Positions 22,205 through 33,441 of a stretch of 64,000 nucleotides of DNA are shown here, piece after piece (the stretch's first letter is position 1; every line of letters starts with the position of its first letter). This stretch comes from Metarhizium brunneum (taxonomy: Eukaryota > Ascomycota > Sordariomycetes > Hypocreales > Clavicipitaceae). Made by a program: the position numbers and the translations under genes. The notes beneath the pieces were generated by a model. That model did not search any database, was not told where the DNA came from, and worked only from the letters and a program-made list of their open reading frames with translations. The stretch covers positions 744,001-808,000 of the forward strand of contig NC_089424.1 of NCBI RefSeq assembly GCF_013426205.1, in the 5' to 3' direction.

Positions 22205-23232
22205 TGTGCTGGCTATATGCGTCGGCGGTGACGGCATCTGTGTGAGTGTACCTGCGTAGCTTACTACGCATGTGGTTGCGGCAGGGTGCATTTTCGCGAT
22301 GCTTGCTTTGCCAAAAGCTGCATGTTGGCCCACCACTTGCCTGCAGGTGGTGCATGTTGGAGTACAACACCTTGTGTTACCTCCTCAAATTGGCCAATTG
22401 GTTCATGTATGTAAGCCGCCACGCTGTCCGTGGGCTGTTTTTGGCATCCTCATATGCTTCCTGAGTATGCTGGCTAGTATCAATGCCGGGTATCTTGCAA
22501 CACACTCTTCATGCGACAAAAGTAATCAAGCGGCATGTAAGCTTAGCAAGAAGACCATTCGACGCAGCTCTTGTGCTCTTGAGTACATTCAGGGACAGGT
22601 ACTGGAAACATTTTATCCATCATTATAATTTAAGTATGGCTATGTTGCGCTGATTGGTAGAACCATCCCATGCTTTTTGTTGTACTCCGCACTCTTGTAT
22701 ACTTGGCTCTTGGGTTCGTTATTCTCCATCTTAGAATCATTGACTCTACTGCCTTGAATCCTGATGTTAGGAGACTGTATTTTCTCTCTACGTAGTTTAG
22801 TTCAAGCACGGTGACATGGCGTGAGAATTGCTTGGGGGGAATGACCTGTCAAATTGATTTTGCATAGAGTCTGGCAGAATATACTTGCCCATCAAGAAGT
22901 ACACAGTAATAATATGCTATGGTACATTACATGGAAGGCAATGTCCGGGTACCTGACCCTGATCTAGTGAAATCTCTTTTGCCCCCAACTGCATGGTTGA
23001 GTCATTGAATCCAAGCCCAACAAACAATCGGGTTATAAACCCCTCAACTCCCCGTAACGACTCTACAGCGGCCTCTCTAGTAATTGCGTTTACGACTTTG
23101 TAACGGTCTGGTGCTCTGTCTCGGGGTTTCTCGGCCAGAATCCCTAGAGTCCAGCCGTCTCTCGACTAAGGGATATCACGACTCGACCGAACCAAAATGA
23201 ACACCAAAGATCTTCATAAACTTACCATCACC
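22205..23232. other. Gap, nothing recognised
   Basis: No supported gene. The open frames overlapping 22246-22628 lack a signal, domain or splice support. Confidence 0.4.
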
Positions 23233-23372
23233 TGTCACACGGAAATGTCGAAGGTTACACTAGGGCTTCGGTCACGGGACCTAGGGCAAAGTCCGTCACC
23301 GACTTCTTGTATTTATAAAGGCCTTTAGTCCCTCAAGGCCTTGAGGAAAACCAAGGACCTTTAATACCAAAG
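23233..23372 (+). repeat. Truncated LTR fragment (TGTCACACGG family)
   Basis: Begins TGTCACACGGAAATGTCGAA and follows the LTR family seen at 31629, 40116 and 54200 through the block CGACTTCTTGTATTTATAAA and GAAAACCAAGGACCTTTAAT. Similarity stops after CAAAGAC, so the last third is lost. No target duplication was identified. Confidence 0.68.
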
Positions 23373-23788
23373 ACATTGGAGGCTGCATTACTTGTCAGCA
23401 GGCTATATGCAACGGGTTTCACGCGCCATCGATATACCAAAGTAGTCCATGTACTCATGGGTTTGAATGCCACGTCATCTTTTGGTACAGCTAGGGCTAT
23501 TGTCCGGCTGGAAGAATGCCAGAGAGCGTCGTATATGTACCGGTCGACCAGTTAACCCAATCAGCCCTACTGATAATCATGGTCACGTCCAGGTCGTCCC
23601 CTTCCATGTGCGGCACAGAGAGGATGCAAGTTTTCCGTCCGAGCCCATGTCCTTGCATCGGAACAGGGCGGAAGGCTAGTTTGCGTATCTCGCCCAGTCT
23701 GCCATCGCTGACCCATCGGCCATCCCAGTACGCCATCCCATACCCATTCAATACCTGGCTCTTGCGCTTCTTGGCTTGGCGGATTGCT
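23373..23788. other. Gap downstream of the 23789 gene
   Basis: No coding signal supported; 3' flank of the minus-strand hypothetical gene. Confidence 0.35.
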
Positions 23789-24401
23789 TTACTGTGCAGC
23801 GCTACCTGGGGTCTTGGAAGACCCCGACTGCCCAAATATACCATGATTCGGCGCGTCTCGATGGCTCTGCGCGATGTCGACAGCGCCAGAGCTGATAAGG
23901 CGCTGCTCCTCCAGTCGAGAGAGACATTCCATGGTCCATTCTTGGCACCGCTTCGTGTGAACCTAGGATATTGTTAACAATGCTCGGCGCGCCTTACTCA
24001 GCTGCAACACTTACACCATCGATGGGAGCTCGAATATCCTGGCCTCTGGGAGGATGGGCTATCGTGGCTATTTCCTGTTCGAGTGTTTGTCGTGGATGAG
24101 TCTCCCTCACAAAATCTGGGTTTGGGGGGTCATGGACGTGAGTTGAGTCAACGGTTCCGAGGAACACGAGTTCATCTATGTCGGGAGAAGTACTACACTC
24201 GTTCCGTTTGAACTCGAGCGTATAGCCATTCCTCAGCGGTTCACCCACGACGTGGATGACGGTGCCCATGCATGGTTTTGATTTCCATTCTTTGTCCAGA
24301 TCCGGGTTGTCGTTGGTAGAATTTGGAATGAAAATGGCGAAATGGGCGCGTTGGCTTGGAGAGCCACGATACTTGTCCAGATACACGGAACGATAAGCCA
24401 T
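23789..24401 (-). CDS. Conserved fungal hypothetical protein, two exons
   Basis: Predicted model: complement(join(23789..23962,24015..24401)), 186 aa. I recognise the pattern of a widespread uncharacterised fungal family: RAHFAIFIPN at the start, GTVIHVVGEPLRNGYTLEFK, LGTVDSTHV in the middle, RAPIDGV before the intron, and CQEWTMECLSRL followed by QSHRDAPNHGI after it. The intron (GTAAGT donor, CTAG acceptor) joins these two halves in frame, which supports the model. The start at 24401 (MAYRSVYLDKYRG) is chosen as the nearest ATG before the conserved region. No signal peptide or membrane segment; cytosolic and of unknown function. Confidence 0.76.
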
Positions 24402-24894
24402 GTATACAGCGTACGACGGTTGCTGTCTCAAGAATAGGCAAGCGATGAAGATGGCAACTATATAACTTTCGTTGAATAAGAGATACGGCTTGAGAAACGG
24501 AGTTGAAGAACTTGCCGTGCCATTTAAATAAAGCCGGAAGCGGTGTTGCCGCCCATCAATCAACATGGCCATGACTCCGGCAGTGTGCACAATTAGAATA
24601 GCGAATCAGATTCCTCGTGTAAGCGACTGTAAGTAAAGCTCGAACCTATCGCAGGCTGGTGCTTTAGAAATGGGGCTGGTCGCCCCGAAAGCGCCCTTGA
24701 AACTGGTGTTGGTCTTGACATGGACCAAATATAAACATTTGATTGGAAAGATTCAGGGAACAACATGCATGTCCTGCGCAGTCGCGCGCAAACATGGCCT
24801 AGACAACGCTGATTGGCGGGCCGTGGCATTGAGGCTCTGATTTCTGTTCCTTCAATGTTTCCACAAACTTCCTCATTACACTTAACCCTCAGCC

Positions 24895-25859
24895 ATGGCG
24901 GCAAAACGAGCAGATGAGTTACGCATCGATATCGCCTCTTTGCCTGACATCGCACAGGCTGAGATGGATTTTCGCGACACCTCATTTTTCCGATCGGGGG
25001 ATCCCTCGTTACAGCTGCCATCGCCTGCATCCATCATCCAACAATTTGGTGACCAAGGAGCTTGCGTCGTGAAGCTGGAACACCTGAATCTCGCTGTTAA
25101 GATTGGTGGCTCCGACTATCTACGGCTGGAGGAAGCACAAACCATGAGAGCCATCAGACAGGTCTTCGCAGATAATGAGGTACCTGTGCCTGAGGTGTTT
25201 GGATGGAGAAAGTACGGCGACGACAACTTCATCTACATGAGCCTGATGCTGGGGCAAACATTGCGAGAAGCGTGGCCAACGCTCACCAACGAGGACAAAA
25301 CATTGATATGTGGCGACTTGAGCCGAGTTGTTAAAGAATTAAGACGACTCGGCCAAGGCTCTTCAAGTCGCTCTATTGGTATATACCCCCAAACATTTTT
25401 CTACATGGCGCGCGCTGACCACGATTTAGCGTCCATCAACGGAGGAACTGTGCAAGATAAGTTCTTTAAGCTTGATTACGAAGAGGGTCCATTTCAGACT
25501 ATAAAGTCATTCAACAACTGGTTGCTTGCTGCTGCGACTCGTCAAAGGCCTGGGCCCAACGGCGTGACAGGCCCATATCGAGAATATCTGCCCGACACGG
25601 GGGAAATATATTTCACTCATGGGGACCTTACTCTTGGGAACATTATTATATCTGACGGACCTGGTCCTCGACGAATTGCAGGTATTATTGATTGGGAGCA
25701 AGCTGGCTGGTACCCAGAGTACTGGGAGTACTGTAAGCTGCTGTACGGGTTGAGTACCAACATGAGTGGCGTAGTGATGGATGGGCCGAGAAAGTCATGA
25801 GACCATTTGAAACTGAGTGGGATGTATTCGCCGAGTATGCACTGTGGCGGTGTCCGTAG
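24895..25859 (+). pseudogene. Aminoglycoside-phosphotransferase-family kinase, C-terminal frameshift
   Basis: The open frame from the ATG at 24895 encodes 301 aa of an APH/choline-kinase-like protein. It has an N-lobe lysine in LAVKIGG, a hinge region around YMSLMLGQTL, the catalytic loop FTHGDLTLGN (about residues 240-249) and the metal-binding segment GIIDWEQAGWYPEYWEYCK. The frame ends early at 25800, but the alternative frame from about 25750 continues with EWRSDGWAEKVMRPFETEWD and stops at 25859, the usual family C-terminus. One base is missing in or near the GGG run at 25747-25749. The family acts on small molecules in fungi and is large; substrate unknown. The break may be an assembly error. 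Confidence 0.8.
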
Positions 25860-26812
25860 CCTTGAGTGCTCATCGTGCGGGTACCATCGTATAAACGAGG
25901 AATGTCTGTTTACTAATGAATGCTCTTGTTCCCTGGCCACTTTCCCTACTTCTTGCATACGCAACGACCAACAAAGCTCATTGTACGGAGAGTAGTCATC
26001 CTAGGGAAGACAGGTCAGGCGGAGCTAAGTTCGTCACGAATGACGTATCATTTCGGTCATCTTGACAGGTCATGTTGAAGCATGCTTGCGTAGGTGTCCA
26101 TATCTTCAGCAGAACAGCAACTGGCTTGCGTCAGTTAAGCCTAGTGTCTGGTTCAGACATTGGAATTGTCCTCTCGAAGAAGACTGTGAATGATGCGCGA
26201 CACGCCTATAGCTTGCTTCATGAACAGAGACATGAATATGAATGACTCTGTAGCAGCCCTCGACGCCGACTCCAATACAACGACCGTGGTGTTCGTGTCA
26301 CACCGTCCTGACGACCCGGCAGCCAAGATACAACGCGGCGGGCCTTGCGTCCTTTCCATCAGGCCATGGCTGGATATTACCCGATTAGCTGCAGAGCGCA
26401 TATGACGAATCGTCTCGGTGGCCACGACAGCCCGGAGTCGAGCCGTGCTTGCATTTTCAAAGTGCCAAATTCTGCGAGGTGCCATGATTCTCAGCCGAAC
26501 AGAAGCTAGATTCTATTAAATGGGCTTGATGCATTCGGTTGCTGCGGACGTACGTGTCCTTTGATCGGAAGCATGGATATTCTCTTGTATTTTATATCCT
26601 GTTGACTACTATCATCAAGTATAGCGTAAAGTCTCCTGTTTATGTAATATCTTCTGAGCTATTAGCACGACGTCCCTGGGAATCCACCTCATCCAACTGT
26701 ACCTAGAGTCTACCATACACTACCTGAGTCTACCTGCAAAGTCTGCATCGAGATTTTGTATTTCATGATTTATCAGCAAAGAACAGCCAGACTCTGAAAC
26801 CAAGAAACTGCC
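25860..26812. other. Gap, nothing recognised
   Basis: A minus-strand open frame (26153..26485) has no domain or signal and is not supported. The right end is the 5' region of the WSC gene. Confidence 0.35.
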
Positions 26813-27737
26813 ATGCGTACCACAGTCCCATCCCTAATGCTGTCCCTATTATTTTCCCGCGTGTTCGCAGAAACCCCTCCGTACCTAGGATGCCTTTTCT
26901 TGCCGTCCGATGACATCCCCCGTATTCCACGTCCATTGGTATGCAATATTTTGAACTTTCAAAAGGTCAAGGCGTCTCCCGCATACTGCGCAAGAGCATG
27001 TCAAAACGGAAATCATGATTCTGACCATGGTTTCGGAAACGACCATCCGCTGGCCGCTTTGGATAACTACTCATGCTGCAAGTACCACAACAAAGAATCC
27101 ATGAAAAGAATTTCCCTCGCAGATGTCAACTGTATCTAATCGCACTCTAATACAGTTTGCGGTTTTCAACCCTCACATGGGGCGAAGCTTGTAGACGACA
27201 GTGTTTGCACCGACAAGTGCTCCGGAGACGACTCGGCATCTTGTGGCGGTGGTAGTGCCTTTAGTCTCTATGGCGATGTGCAATTTCTGTCTGCACCCGG
27301 ATACCTGGCTGGACTGACGTTCGACTGGTGTTACGAATTTGATGAAGCCCAGTACACTGGCCCAAAATACGCGGATGCTACAAGAATGACGGTCAACTCC
27401 TGCGCCGACTTTTGTGTTGGCAAGCACGGCAAAAATGGAATGGCTCTGGACAAGGATAATAACTGCTGTGAGTTTTTGACTCAAATCGTAAAGGAAATAA
27501 TGGGAAGCCAAAAAAGAAAGAAAAAGCACGAATGTAGCAAAGGATTGGGATCCTGGAGCACGTGGCTAATCTGTCTTTACGTTAGACTGCACCGATACTC
27601 ATCAGGATATCGGCATACGTACCGGAGCCGACTTTGAGTACTACTGCAATCATCCTTGCCCCGGAGACAAACGCCAATCGTGTGGTGGGGGAGGAAGCAG
27701 AAAAGCCTATGTATCGCATTGGATTTTCAATCCCTAG
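26813..27737 (+). CDS. Secreted protein with two WSC domains, GC-AG intron
   Basis: Predicted model: join(26813..27077,27156..27467,27586..27737), 242 aa. Signal peptide MRTTVPSLMLSLLFSRVFA, then two WSC-type cysteine modules. The first runs from YLGCLFLP through YCARACQ and NYSC, continuing after intron 1 with FCGFQPS and DKCSGDDSASCGGG. The second starts YLAGLTFDWC and ends NHPCPGDKRQSCGGGG. No GT donor gives the right phase for intron 1. The classical GC-type donor GCAAGT at 27078 does, and it restores the CxCG core of the WSC fold. WSC domains bind cell-wall polysaccharides; the protein lacks a visible membrane anchor, so a secreted or wall-bound lectin-like role is inferred. Confidence 0.82.
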
Positions 27738-28519
27738 TGCAATGGCCTGCAGAAGTGGCATGGATAAAGAGTCTGGCGATGGGGAAGAAACGGCCCGGGA
27801 CCCGATCTGGAACTAGAAGTCGGACTTTGGAGCTATTATGGTAACCTCCGAGACTCGAAGCGCCTTTCCTTGAGATTACCGGCCTTGATTTTAGGTTCTA
27901 CGCATTACGTAAATGAGATGATGGAATATAATCTTTAATCGGCTAACCGAACCATCGGCTGCTCGTAACTTGAACGGCTTTTGCAAGGATATAGAAAAGC
28001 AAAACCACAGCTGTTGGTTTTTGCAAAGAGCAAGAAATCTCTCCAACATGACGTTGAACTCGGGAGAGATGAGTTGTCTCACGTACGCTCAGTGGGGTGC
28101 TGCGGTAGGGAAGGGCTCGTCTTTATTAATGCGTCACCATATGATTGTTAGTAGAGTCGTGCTTCGTATGCGAAATACTGAATAGTTCTTAATGCATAAA
28201 TAGTCTGTGTGGTAATCTGGTATGGAAAGCGAGGAGGGGAAACATAGTTTGACCAAGTTATGCTACTAAGCAGTACTATAAAATGTTAGTCTGATATTCT
28301 CATGAATAATTGCCGCCTAATGCGCTTACCACACTACTTCTATAGCACTCCAAGAATCCTGGAACTGGCCAACTTTGTGAAGCCAGTTTGTCCGAAAGCT
28401 ATGAGCCCTAACCCCCGTTTGGGTGTGCCCTGTTATCCATCCAAAACCTCCACGCCTACATTTACTACTTGCTGTTACTGGGCCCGGTAGTAAGAGGGAC
28501 TGTTTAGATTTATTAGCTA
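27738..28519. other. Gap, nothing recognised
   Basis: No gene or repeat supported between the WSC gene and MITE copy D. Confidence 0.35.
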
Positions 28520-28767
28520 TCTCTTTGAACTTGGAGGGGCTCAATGGTGCCCTATTGCCCCATACATCGTGAGCTATAAAACTAGTACTAAATAGAGAAT
28601 ATATTTTATATCAGATATAATATAGCTTTTTATACCTAATAAGAGTGCTAGTATAAGTAATATTACTTAAGTTATATATAAATATAAGTACTGTTTTTCT
28701 GTTATTCTCTGATTGGCTAGTGACCCATGAAATGGGCACTCCACGAGCCCCTTCAAGTTCAAAGAGA
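28520..28767. mobile_element. MITE copy D with long TIRs and TA duplication
   Basis: Left end TCTCTTTGAACTTGGAGGGG, right end CCCCTTCAAGTTCAAAGAGA, one mismatch in the inverted repeats, flanked by TA on each side. Length 248 bp, AT-rich core, no coding capacity. Same TIR core (TCYCTTTGAA) as copies A-C, 15-18 kb away. Confidence 0.82.
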
Positions 28768-30085
28768 TAGTAATTCGAGCCAGGTGGGTGTCTAAAGGTC
28801 ATGTTGCTCACACTCTACAAGACCTGCCAGAGAAGGGTCGAACCTAGCAGTTGTCCAATTTTTCAATACTACGAAAATACTGTACGAAGAAGCAGGTCGC
28901 AGGCCAGGGAAGAAACGATACACAGTGCGTAATTCTAGGCCTAATCACATATGACATGCAATACTACGCGGCTACGCATCCTTGGCGTCTGCCTGGTAGC
29001 CTTGAACATACATACATCAATACCAACCCTAGGTCCAAAAATGAAGCCAGAGGACCACGAAAATGATACATACAAATGGAGCAGCGACCGAAATTATCAC
29101 CCGACAGGCGCAGAATCGCCAGTAATGCCCCGCTCAAATGTTACCGTGATGGCACGATCCGCCAGCGGCTATCTGCTACTGGGCTTCATTCGCGGTAATA
29201 CGGGGCAAGATCGGTAGATAGCTAGTGCCTCGTTTCTCAGATCCAGAAATGCACGACGCGAATATTGAAAAGTTGGCCAACGAGCCGCACGACGAGAAAA
29301 CCAGCGTCGAGGAAGGTGGCGGCAGGAAAGAATAGCGTCTCGACGTCCGACTGGACTTGGAACATGCTCGATCCACGGCGCATCATCGGCTGTCCATCTC
29401 CAGATATGATGGATTGAATACATAAGGAACGCTGGTAGGCTATAAAATATGCAATAAGACTGCCTGCATGGGATTCCTGTCAGCAATAATAGCCCACTCT
29501 GCTCTTGGACTTGCCCCTGCTTAGGACGTTGCGGCCCCTGGCAAGGTCCGCCTAATTATCTAGAATAGGTAAAAATTGCCGCATCAGGATGAGAATGTGG
29601 CCGGTCTTTGCTTATAATGAGCTGACTTCCCCACAGCTTCAGGTAGCCGTGTCGGTCGGTTGAGGTCTAGTCCATCATTGTTCGCAGCCCTACCGTCACA
29701 CGGTTACATGAGGCCCGAGGAGGGCTACGATCCCTCGCTGAGCCCTTTCAAATCTACCAAGGTACCGTCCTTGGGGAAATGTGCCTTGGTCTTGTATGAA
29801 GAGGTGTCACCCATGCTCATAAATTTCCAGTCGCTTTGGGGCTGTCGGCATTTCCATCTCCAGACTTTTCCACGTCCTGTCCAGCGTTGGATGTGCTGAC
29901 CACATCAACGGCTATCCATCATGGTTTAATCCTTGCTAGATAACTCGCATGCAGGCTGGTAGGCAGGGCGCCCCGCTGGATGGATGTCGGCTGCTGACCA
30001 TCGAAGTCAGGCTCCATGATGCATTTGTTGAATATACCTCATCTTGTTCGTCATCGCCGAGGGGTATCCCCCCGAGTTTGAGAGA
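28768..30085. other. Gap with a small LTR-like scrap
   Basis: Around 29692-29735 the order GTCACACGGTTACATGAGG then GGGCTACGATC resembles the start of the LTR at 31629, suggesting a broken fragment. No gene was supported elsewhere. Confidence 0.35.
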
Positions 30086-30093
30086 TATAAAAA
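30086..30093 (+). promoter_or_regulatory. TATA box of the 30191 gene
   Basis: TATAAAAA about 100 nt upstream of the start codon, followed by a leader rich in CCA/TTC. Confidence 0.6.
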
Positions 30094-30190
30094 GCACCTC
30101 CTCTGCGTGTTAGACAAAAGTCCCTCAAGCACTTCCATTCCCACAATTCTAATCCAACCCACCTCTTCCAACTTGCACCGACTGTTCAAG

Positions 30191-30926
30191 ATGAGAGTCC
30201 TCGAGCTATTCCTTGCGGCCAGTGCTTTGTGCACCTCGGTATGCATCTCCGCCATCCATCCCAGACATCGAGGGCGCGTATACTAACCGTCCCAGGTCTT
30301 CAGCGCTGCTCTCGACGACTTCGAAAGCCGCCCCGTCTTCATCCCCGAGTGGGAGGTTGAAGTAACCCCCGGCGGCGACAAAGTCCGCCTCAACGGCACT
30401 ATTCAGGAAGTCCACCAGGAGCTCCTCTCTCTCAATCCCAACTGGGACAAGGACTTTGGCCTCGGCGACAAGGTGGAAGCTCCTTCGGATGAGACACACG
30501 GCCAACTCGCCAAGCGCACCGACTTCTCAAACTCGAAATACTTTTGCGGCGGCCGCTGGGAGTATTGCAATGGAGGTGCCATTGCCGAGGGACGTGCTTA
30601 CCTCTACCGTGTTCCGGGAAGACCGACCAACGGCGCGGGACCCGGTGCCTGTGGTCGAGTGAGCTGCTCATATAATGCGGCTATTTGGTGGTGCAATGAT
30701 GTATGAATCCCCCCTGGCCGAGCGATGAGTCTCTTGCTAATGCCTTTGCGTATAGGAGAAGACGCCAAAGACGTTGAATTCATTTGGGAGCATTGCGGAT
30801 GGTGTGTATGAACTTGAGAAACACTGTCGTAAATATTTTAGCTGGAATCCTAGCGGAGTTTCTATTGCTGGCCAGATTTTCCACGAGACGAATTGGAATG
30901 TCATTGTTCGCAAAGATAAATGTTAA
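30191..30926 (+). CDS. Cysteine-rich secreted protein with Kex2-type propeptide
   Basis: Predicted model: join(30191..30238,30296..30700,30756..30926), 207 aa. The signal peptide MRVLELFLAASALC spans exon 1. A propeptide of about 70 residues ends at LAKR (residues 87-90), a Kex2-like site. The mature part of about 117 aa has seven cysteines (YFC, EYC, GACGRVSC, WWC, KHC, KDKC), with the segment GACGRVSCSYNAAIWWCND then SFGSIADG. This pattern recurs in a family of uncharacterised fungal small secreted proteins that I recognise by sequence but cannot name. Both introns have good donors and acceptors and restore the frame. It is an effector-type candidate; no activity is claimed. Confidence 0.83.
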
Positions 30927-31628
30927 ACAGGGGCTAGGTATAGAACTTTTCTTCTCATGAAGGATCTGTTGCGCCTTAGGCGGGTTGAAAGTCAATAGAT
31001 TAGATGTATTGTCATGCTCCCGGTCTGGTCCTTCGTGCGTCGCTCAGCAATTCGCCGTGTCACTTATTCATCGCTTTCCAGACTCATTAATCCCATTTGC
31101 ATCTCTCATATAGTCGTGTTTCTCATTGCATACATTCAGAAAGACTTGTACCACCGACTGCCCGTCGCCAAAACATGGAGAGACGCCTACGTTTTACTCT
31201 CCAAGTAGAGCTTTTAGTGCGAATATCAAGTCTTTAAGTTTCATTCCAATTTACTTCAACGAGCTACCCTAGGTACCGTGCCCCAACCCTTTTAACATAG
31301 ATCATCAGCTCCTTGATATCTTGAGTATTCGTTACTTCATCCATCTGTTTTACTCTTCCAACAATCGAAGTGTATACGGAGACTTGTGTAGTGCTATGGG
31401 GGGAAGTCTCAAAGATGTTGAGGAAACGAGTCAAGGGTACTTTGGTAGGAGATGTTGTGTTCACGGGTTGTCTATATGCTCTCGGGCCAACTATACGAAT
31501 ATAACTGTGTAGATCTTTTACTGAAAATTATATTGGCCACAACACTTCCTTTTTGTTTTGGAGAAAATAAGAGTGACAACCATTGCCCGTTGACCGTGCC
31601 AGGAGTGCGGTAGATTTTTGCCCAGTAT
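30927..31628. other. Gap, nothing recognised
   Basis: No gene or repeat supported between the secreted gene and the LTR. Confidence 0.35.
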
Positions 31629-31810
31629 TGTCACACGGTTACACGAGGGCTACGATCACTACACCTAGGCAGAAGGCCTTCGCCGACTTCTTGCATTTAC
31701 AGAGCTCTTTAGTCCATCCAGGCGTTGAGAAAACCCAGGACCTTTGATGCCAAAGACTGTTATCAGATGATTTGAGCTATTTCTCCAAGTCCTCACTGAG
31801 CCCTGTCACA
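31629..31810 (+). repeat. Solo LTR, diverged copy
   Basis: Runs from TGTCACACGGTTACACGAGG to AGCCCTGTCACA, 182 bp, with the family blocks CGACTTCTTGCATTTA and ACCTTTGATGCCAAAGACTG. It begins TG and ends CA. The flanks (AGTAT and TTCCC) do not match, so the target duplication has decayed or the copy arose by recombination. Confidence 0.72.
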
Positions 31811-31866
31811 TTCCCCAATTATCAAGGCAAAAGGTGAAGTTCCCTGCGGTTTAGATTGGCATCCTA

Positions 31867-32670
31867 CTAGACCATATCTACATCCTCGATTTTGACCTCG
31901 AGCTCGTGGTCCACATCCTCAGACTCGCCGTCTTCTTCAACAACAGATTTCTCACCAATAAGCAGAAACTGGGCATTAGTATAGTCGAGATGATACGGAG
32001 TCGATGGAATCCAGCGCAGGGATCGAAAATCGCTCAATATCCTGCCAGTACAGCTTTAGTGCGTGTCTCAAAAGTGCCAACGCAATTGTACCTACTCCTC
32101 TGGAAACTCGGGCCCTACAGGGAGCTGTACATTGGCCGGGCCTTCATAGGCAGGATTTCTGGTACTGATCAAAAAGCATCCTCGGACTTGGACCTTGAGA
32201 TGCTCCCTTAGAAACTTGCCCAGTGTCTCTGGCTGCGTTATCACGTAAACCAGATGAGTTCGACCACCCGCCGACGACAGTGTATACGTGCCCTCGCAGA
32301 CCTTTGTCGCGGCTGGCGTATGATGGATGCCTGCTGTTTTTGTCTCGTAATCCGCCGATGTGGTGAGTTCGTCCTTGACGTCATCGTCTGATGCATGTGC
32401 TTTGGTGACAAACGCCATGAAGCGCTCTCCTTTGGACGGGAGCGCCTTCTTTGGCAGTATCAGGACCCTTGCTGCATTATTATTGGCGAGCGTCTGTTTG
32501 ACAGCTTGTTCGGCACGAGCAATAGGCTTCAGGAGTATGTAAGATCGTGCGATGCTATTAATATCGTTTACTTGATCAGATGTGTCAGCTCCTACCCGGG
32601 CCCGAATGAGAAGGGAGAAGACGCCGGCTTCCAGTATGACGCAGCTGTCGGCAGAGTGTTTGGCAGCCAT
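31867..32670 (-). CDS. Conserved fungal hypothetical protein, two exons
   Basis: Predicted model: complement(join(31867..32041,32096..32670)), 249 aa. The protein has a conserved block in the order LPKKALPSKGERFMAFVTKA, then YETKTAGIHHTPAATKVCEG, then HLVYVITQPETLG, then FLISTRNPAYEGPANVQLP, then after the intron FRSLRWIPSTPYHLDY and QFLLIGEK, and finally an acidic tail. I recognise this as a widespread fungal family sometimes labelled BTB-domain transcription factor, though no BTB fold is evident here. The GTAGGT donor and CAG acceptor join EE to ILSDFRSLR in frame. No signal peptide; intracellular, function unknown. Confidence 0.8.
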
Positions 32671-33441
32671 TATTCTTTGAAAAGGTCAAGTCCAATTCCC
32701 CGAGGATGACGACTGTAAATGTCGGGGATGTTGTCTTGCTTTGATTCACGGAGAATCGAGGGGAGCAGAATGAATTTAAGCGGCGGAAGATGCAATCCGA
32801 CCCGCAGTGGCGCTGCTGTCATACGATCAACTTGTGAAGGTGGTATTGAAACCTCGACCATGATTCCTAGTATTCAAGTCATGGCATCCTCGGCATTTAT
32901 TGGGCGCCACCAAAGCTCAACGCCACGACAGTTTAAAGGGATCAACCCCAGCTAGTGTATCAGTTGCTGCCATCCTCTTGCAATATCACAACATGGGAGA
33001 CATTCAAAATACCATGCGAATGAAGCTGCAACTAACTTCGGCACTTGAATCTATCCGCTGCTCAATTTCAACGTGTGACGTTCACTTTACTTGAAATTTG
33101 CCCTTGTCGGCTCGATGTTGTCTCTTTTTTATTAAAGGAATTACATTATATATTTTTATATATACTCGTATCATATGATATATTTTTAAATCTACTTATA
33201 TCACATGATATATTTTATATGTACTCTCATTATATTATATATTTTTGTATATTCTCGTATTATGCCTGTAATCTCACTTAACTACAGAGGGAAACAATGC
33301 TCCCCGTTCATATATTTTTGTATCTCTACCTTGTCGCGAAGTCAACACGATTCCCTTGCGCCTGGCCCTAAATTTGTGAGGCCGTAAGCTTGCTAGGTGT
33401 GCTTTCACTGTGCCTTTGAAGTGTGTTTGCTTTGCCACTTT
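32671..33441. other. Gap containing an AT-rich tandem repeat
   Basis: Apart from the repeat at 33147-33265, no coding signal was seen. Confidence 0.4.
33147..33265. repeat. Degenerate AT-rich tandem repeat, about four units
   Basis: Roughly 30-36-bp units each built as ATATATTTTT, a variable ATATACT-like core, then CTCGTAT or TCACATG. Units drift by point changes. There is no coding capacity; it is a minisatellite-like tract. Confidence 0.6.

Noticed and set aside
22246..22628. Plus-strand frames downstream of the MFS gene with hydrophobic stretches
   Set aside because: Hydrophobicity alone, no splice link to the transporter and no conserved motif; treated as 3' flanking sequence.
26153..26485. 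Minus-strand frame of 110 codons
   Set aside because: No homology pattern, and an equally long frame exists on the other strand.
27133..27156. A 24-nt GT-AG intron as an alternative to the GC-AG intron in the WSC gene
   Set aside because: Far below the size range of the other introns here, and it leaves an unusual sequence in the WSC core; the GCAAGT donor fits better.
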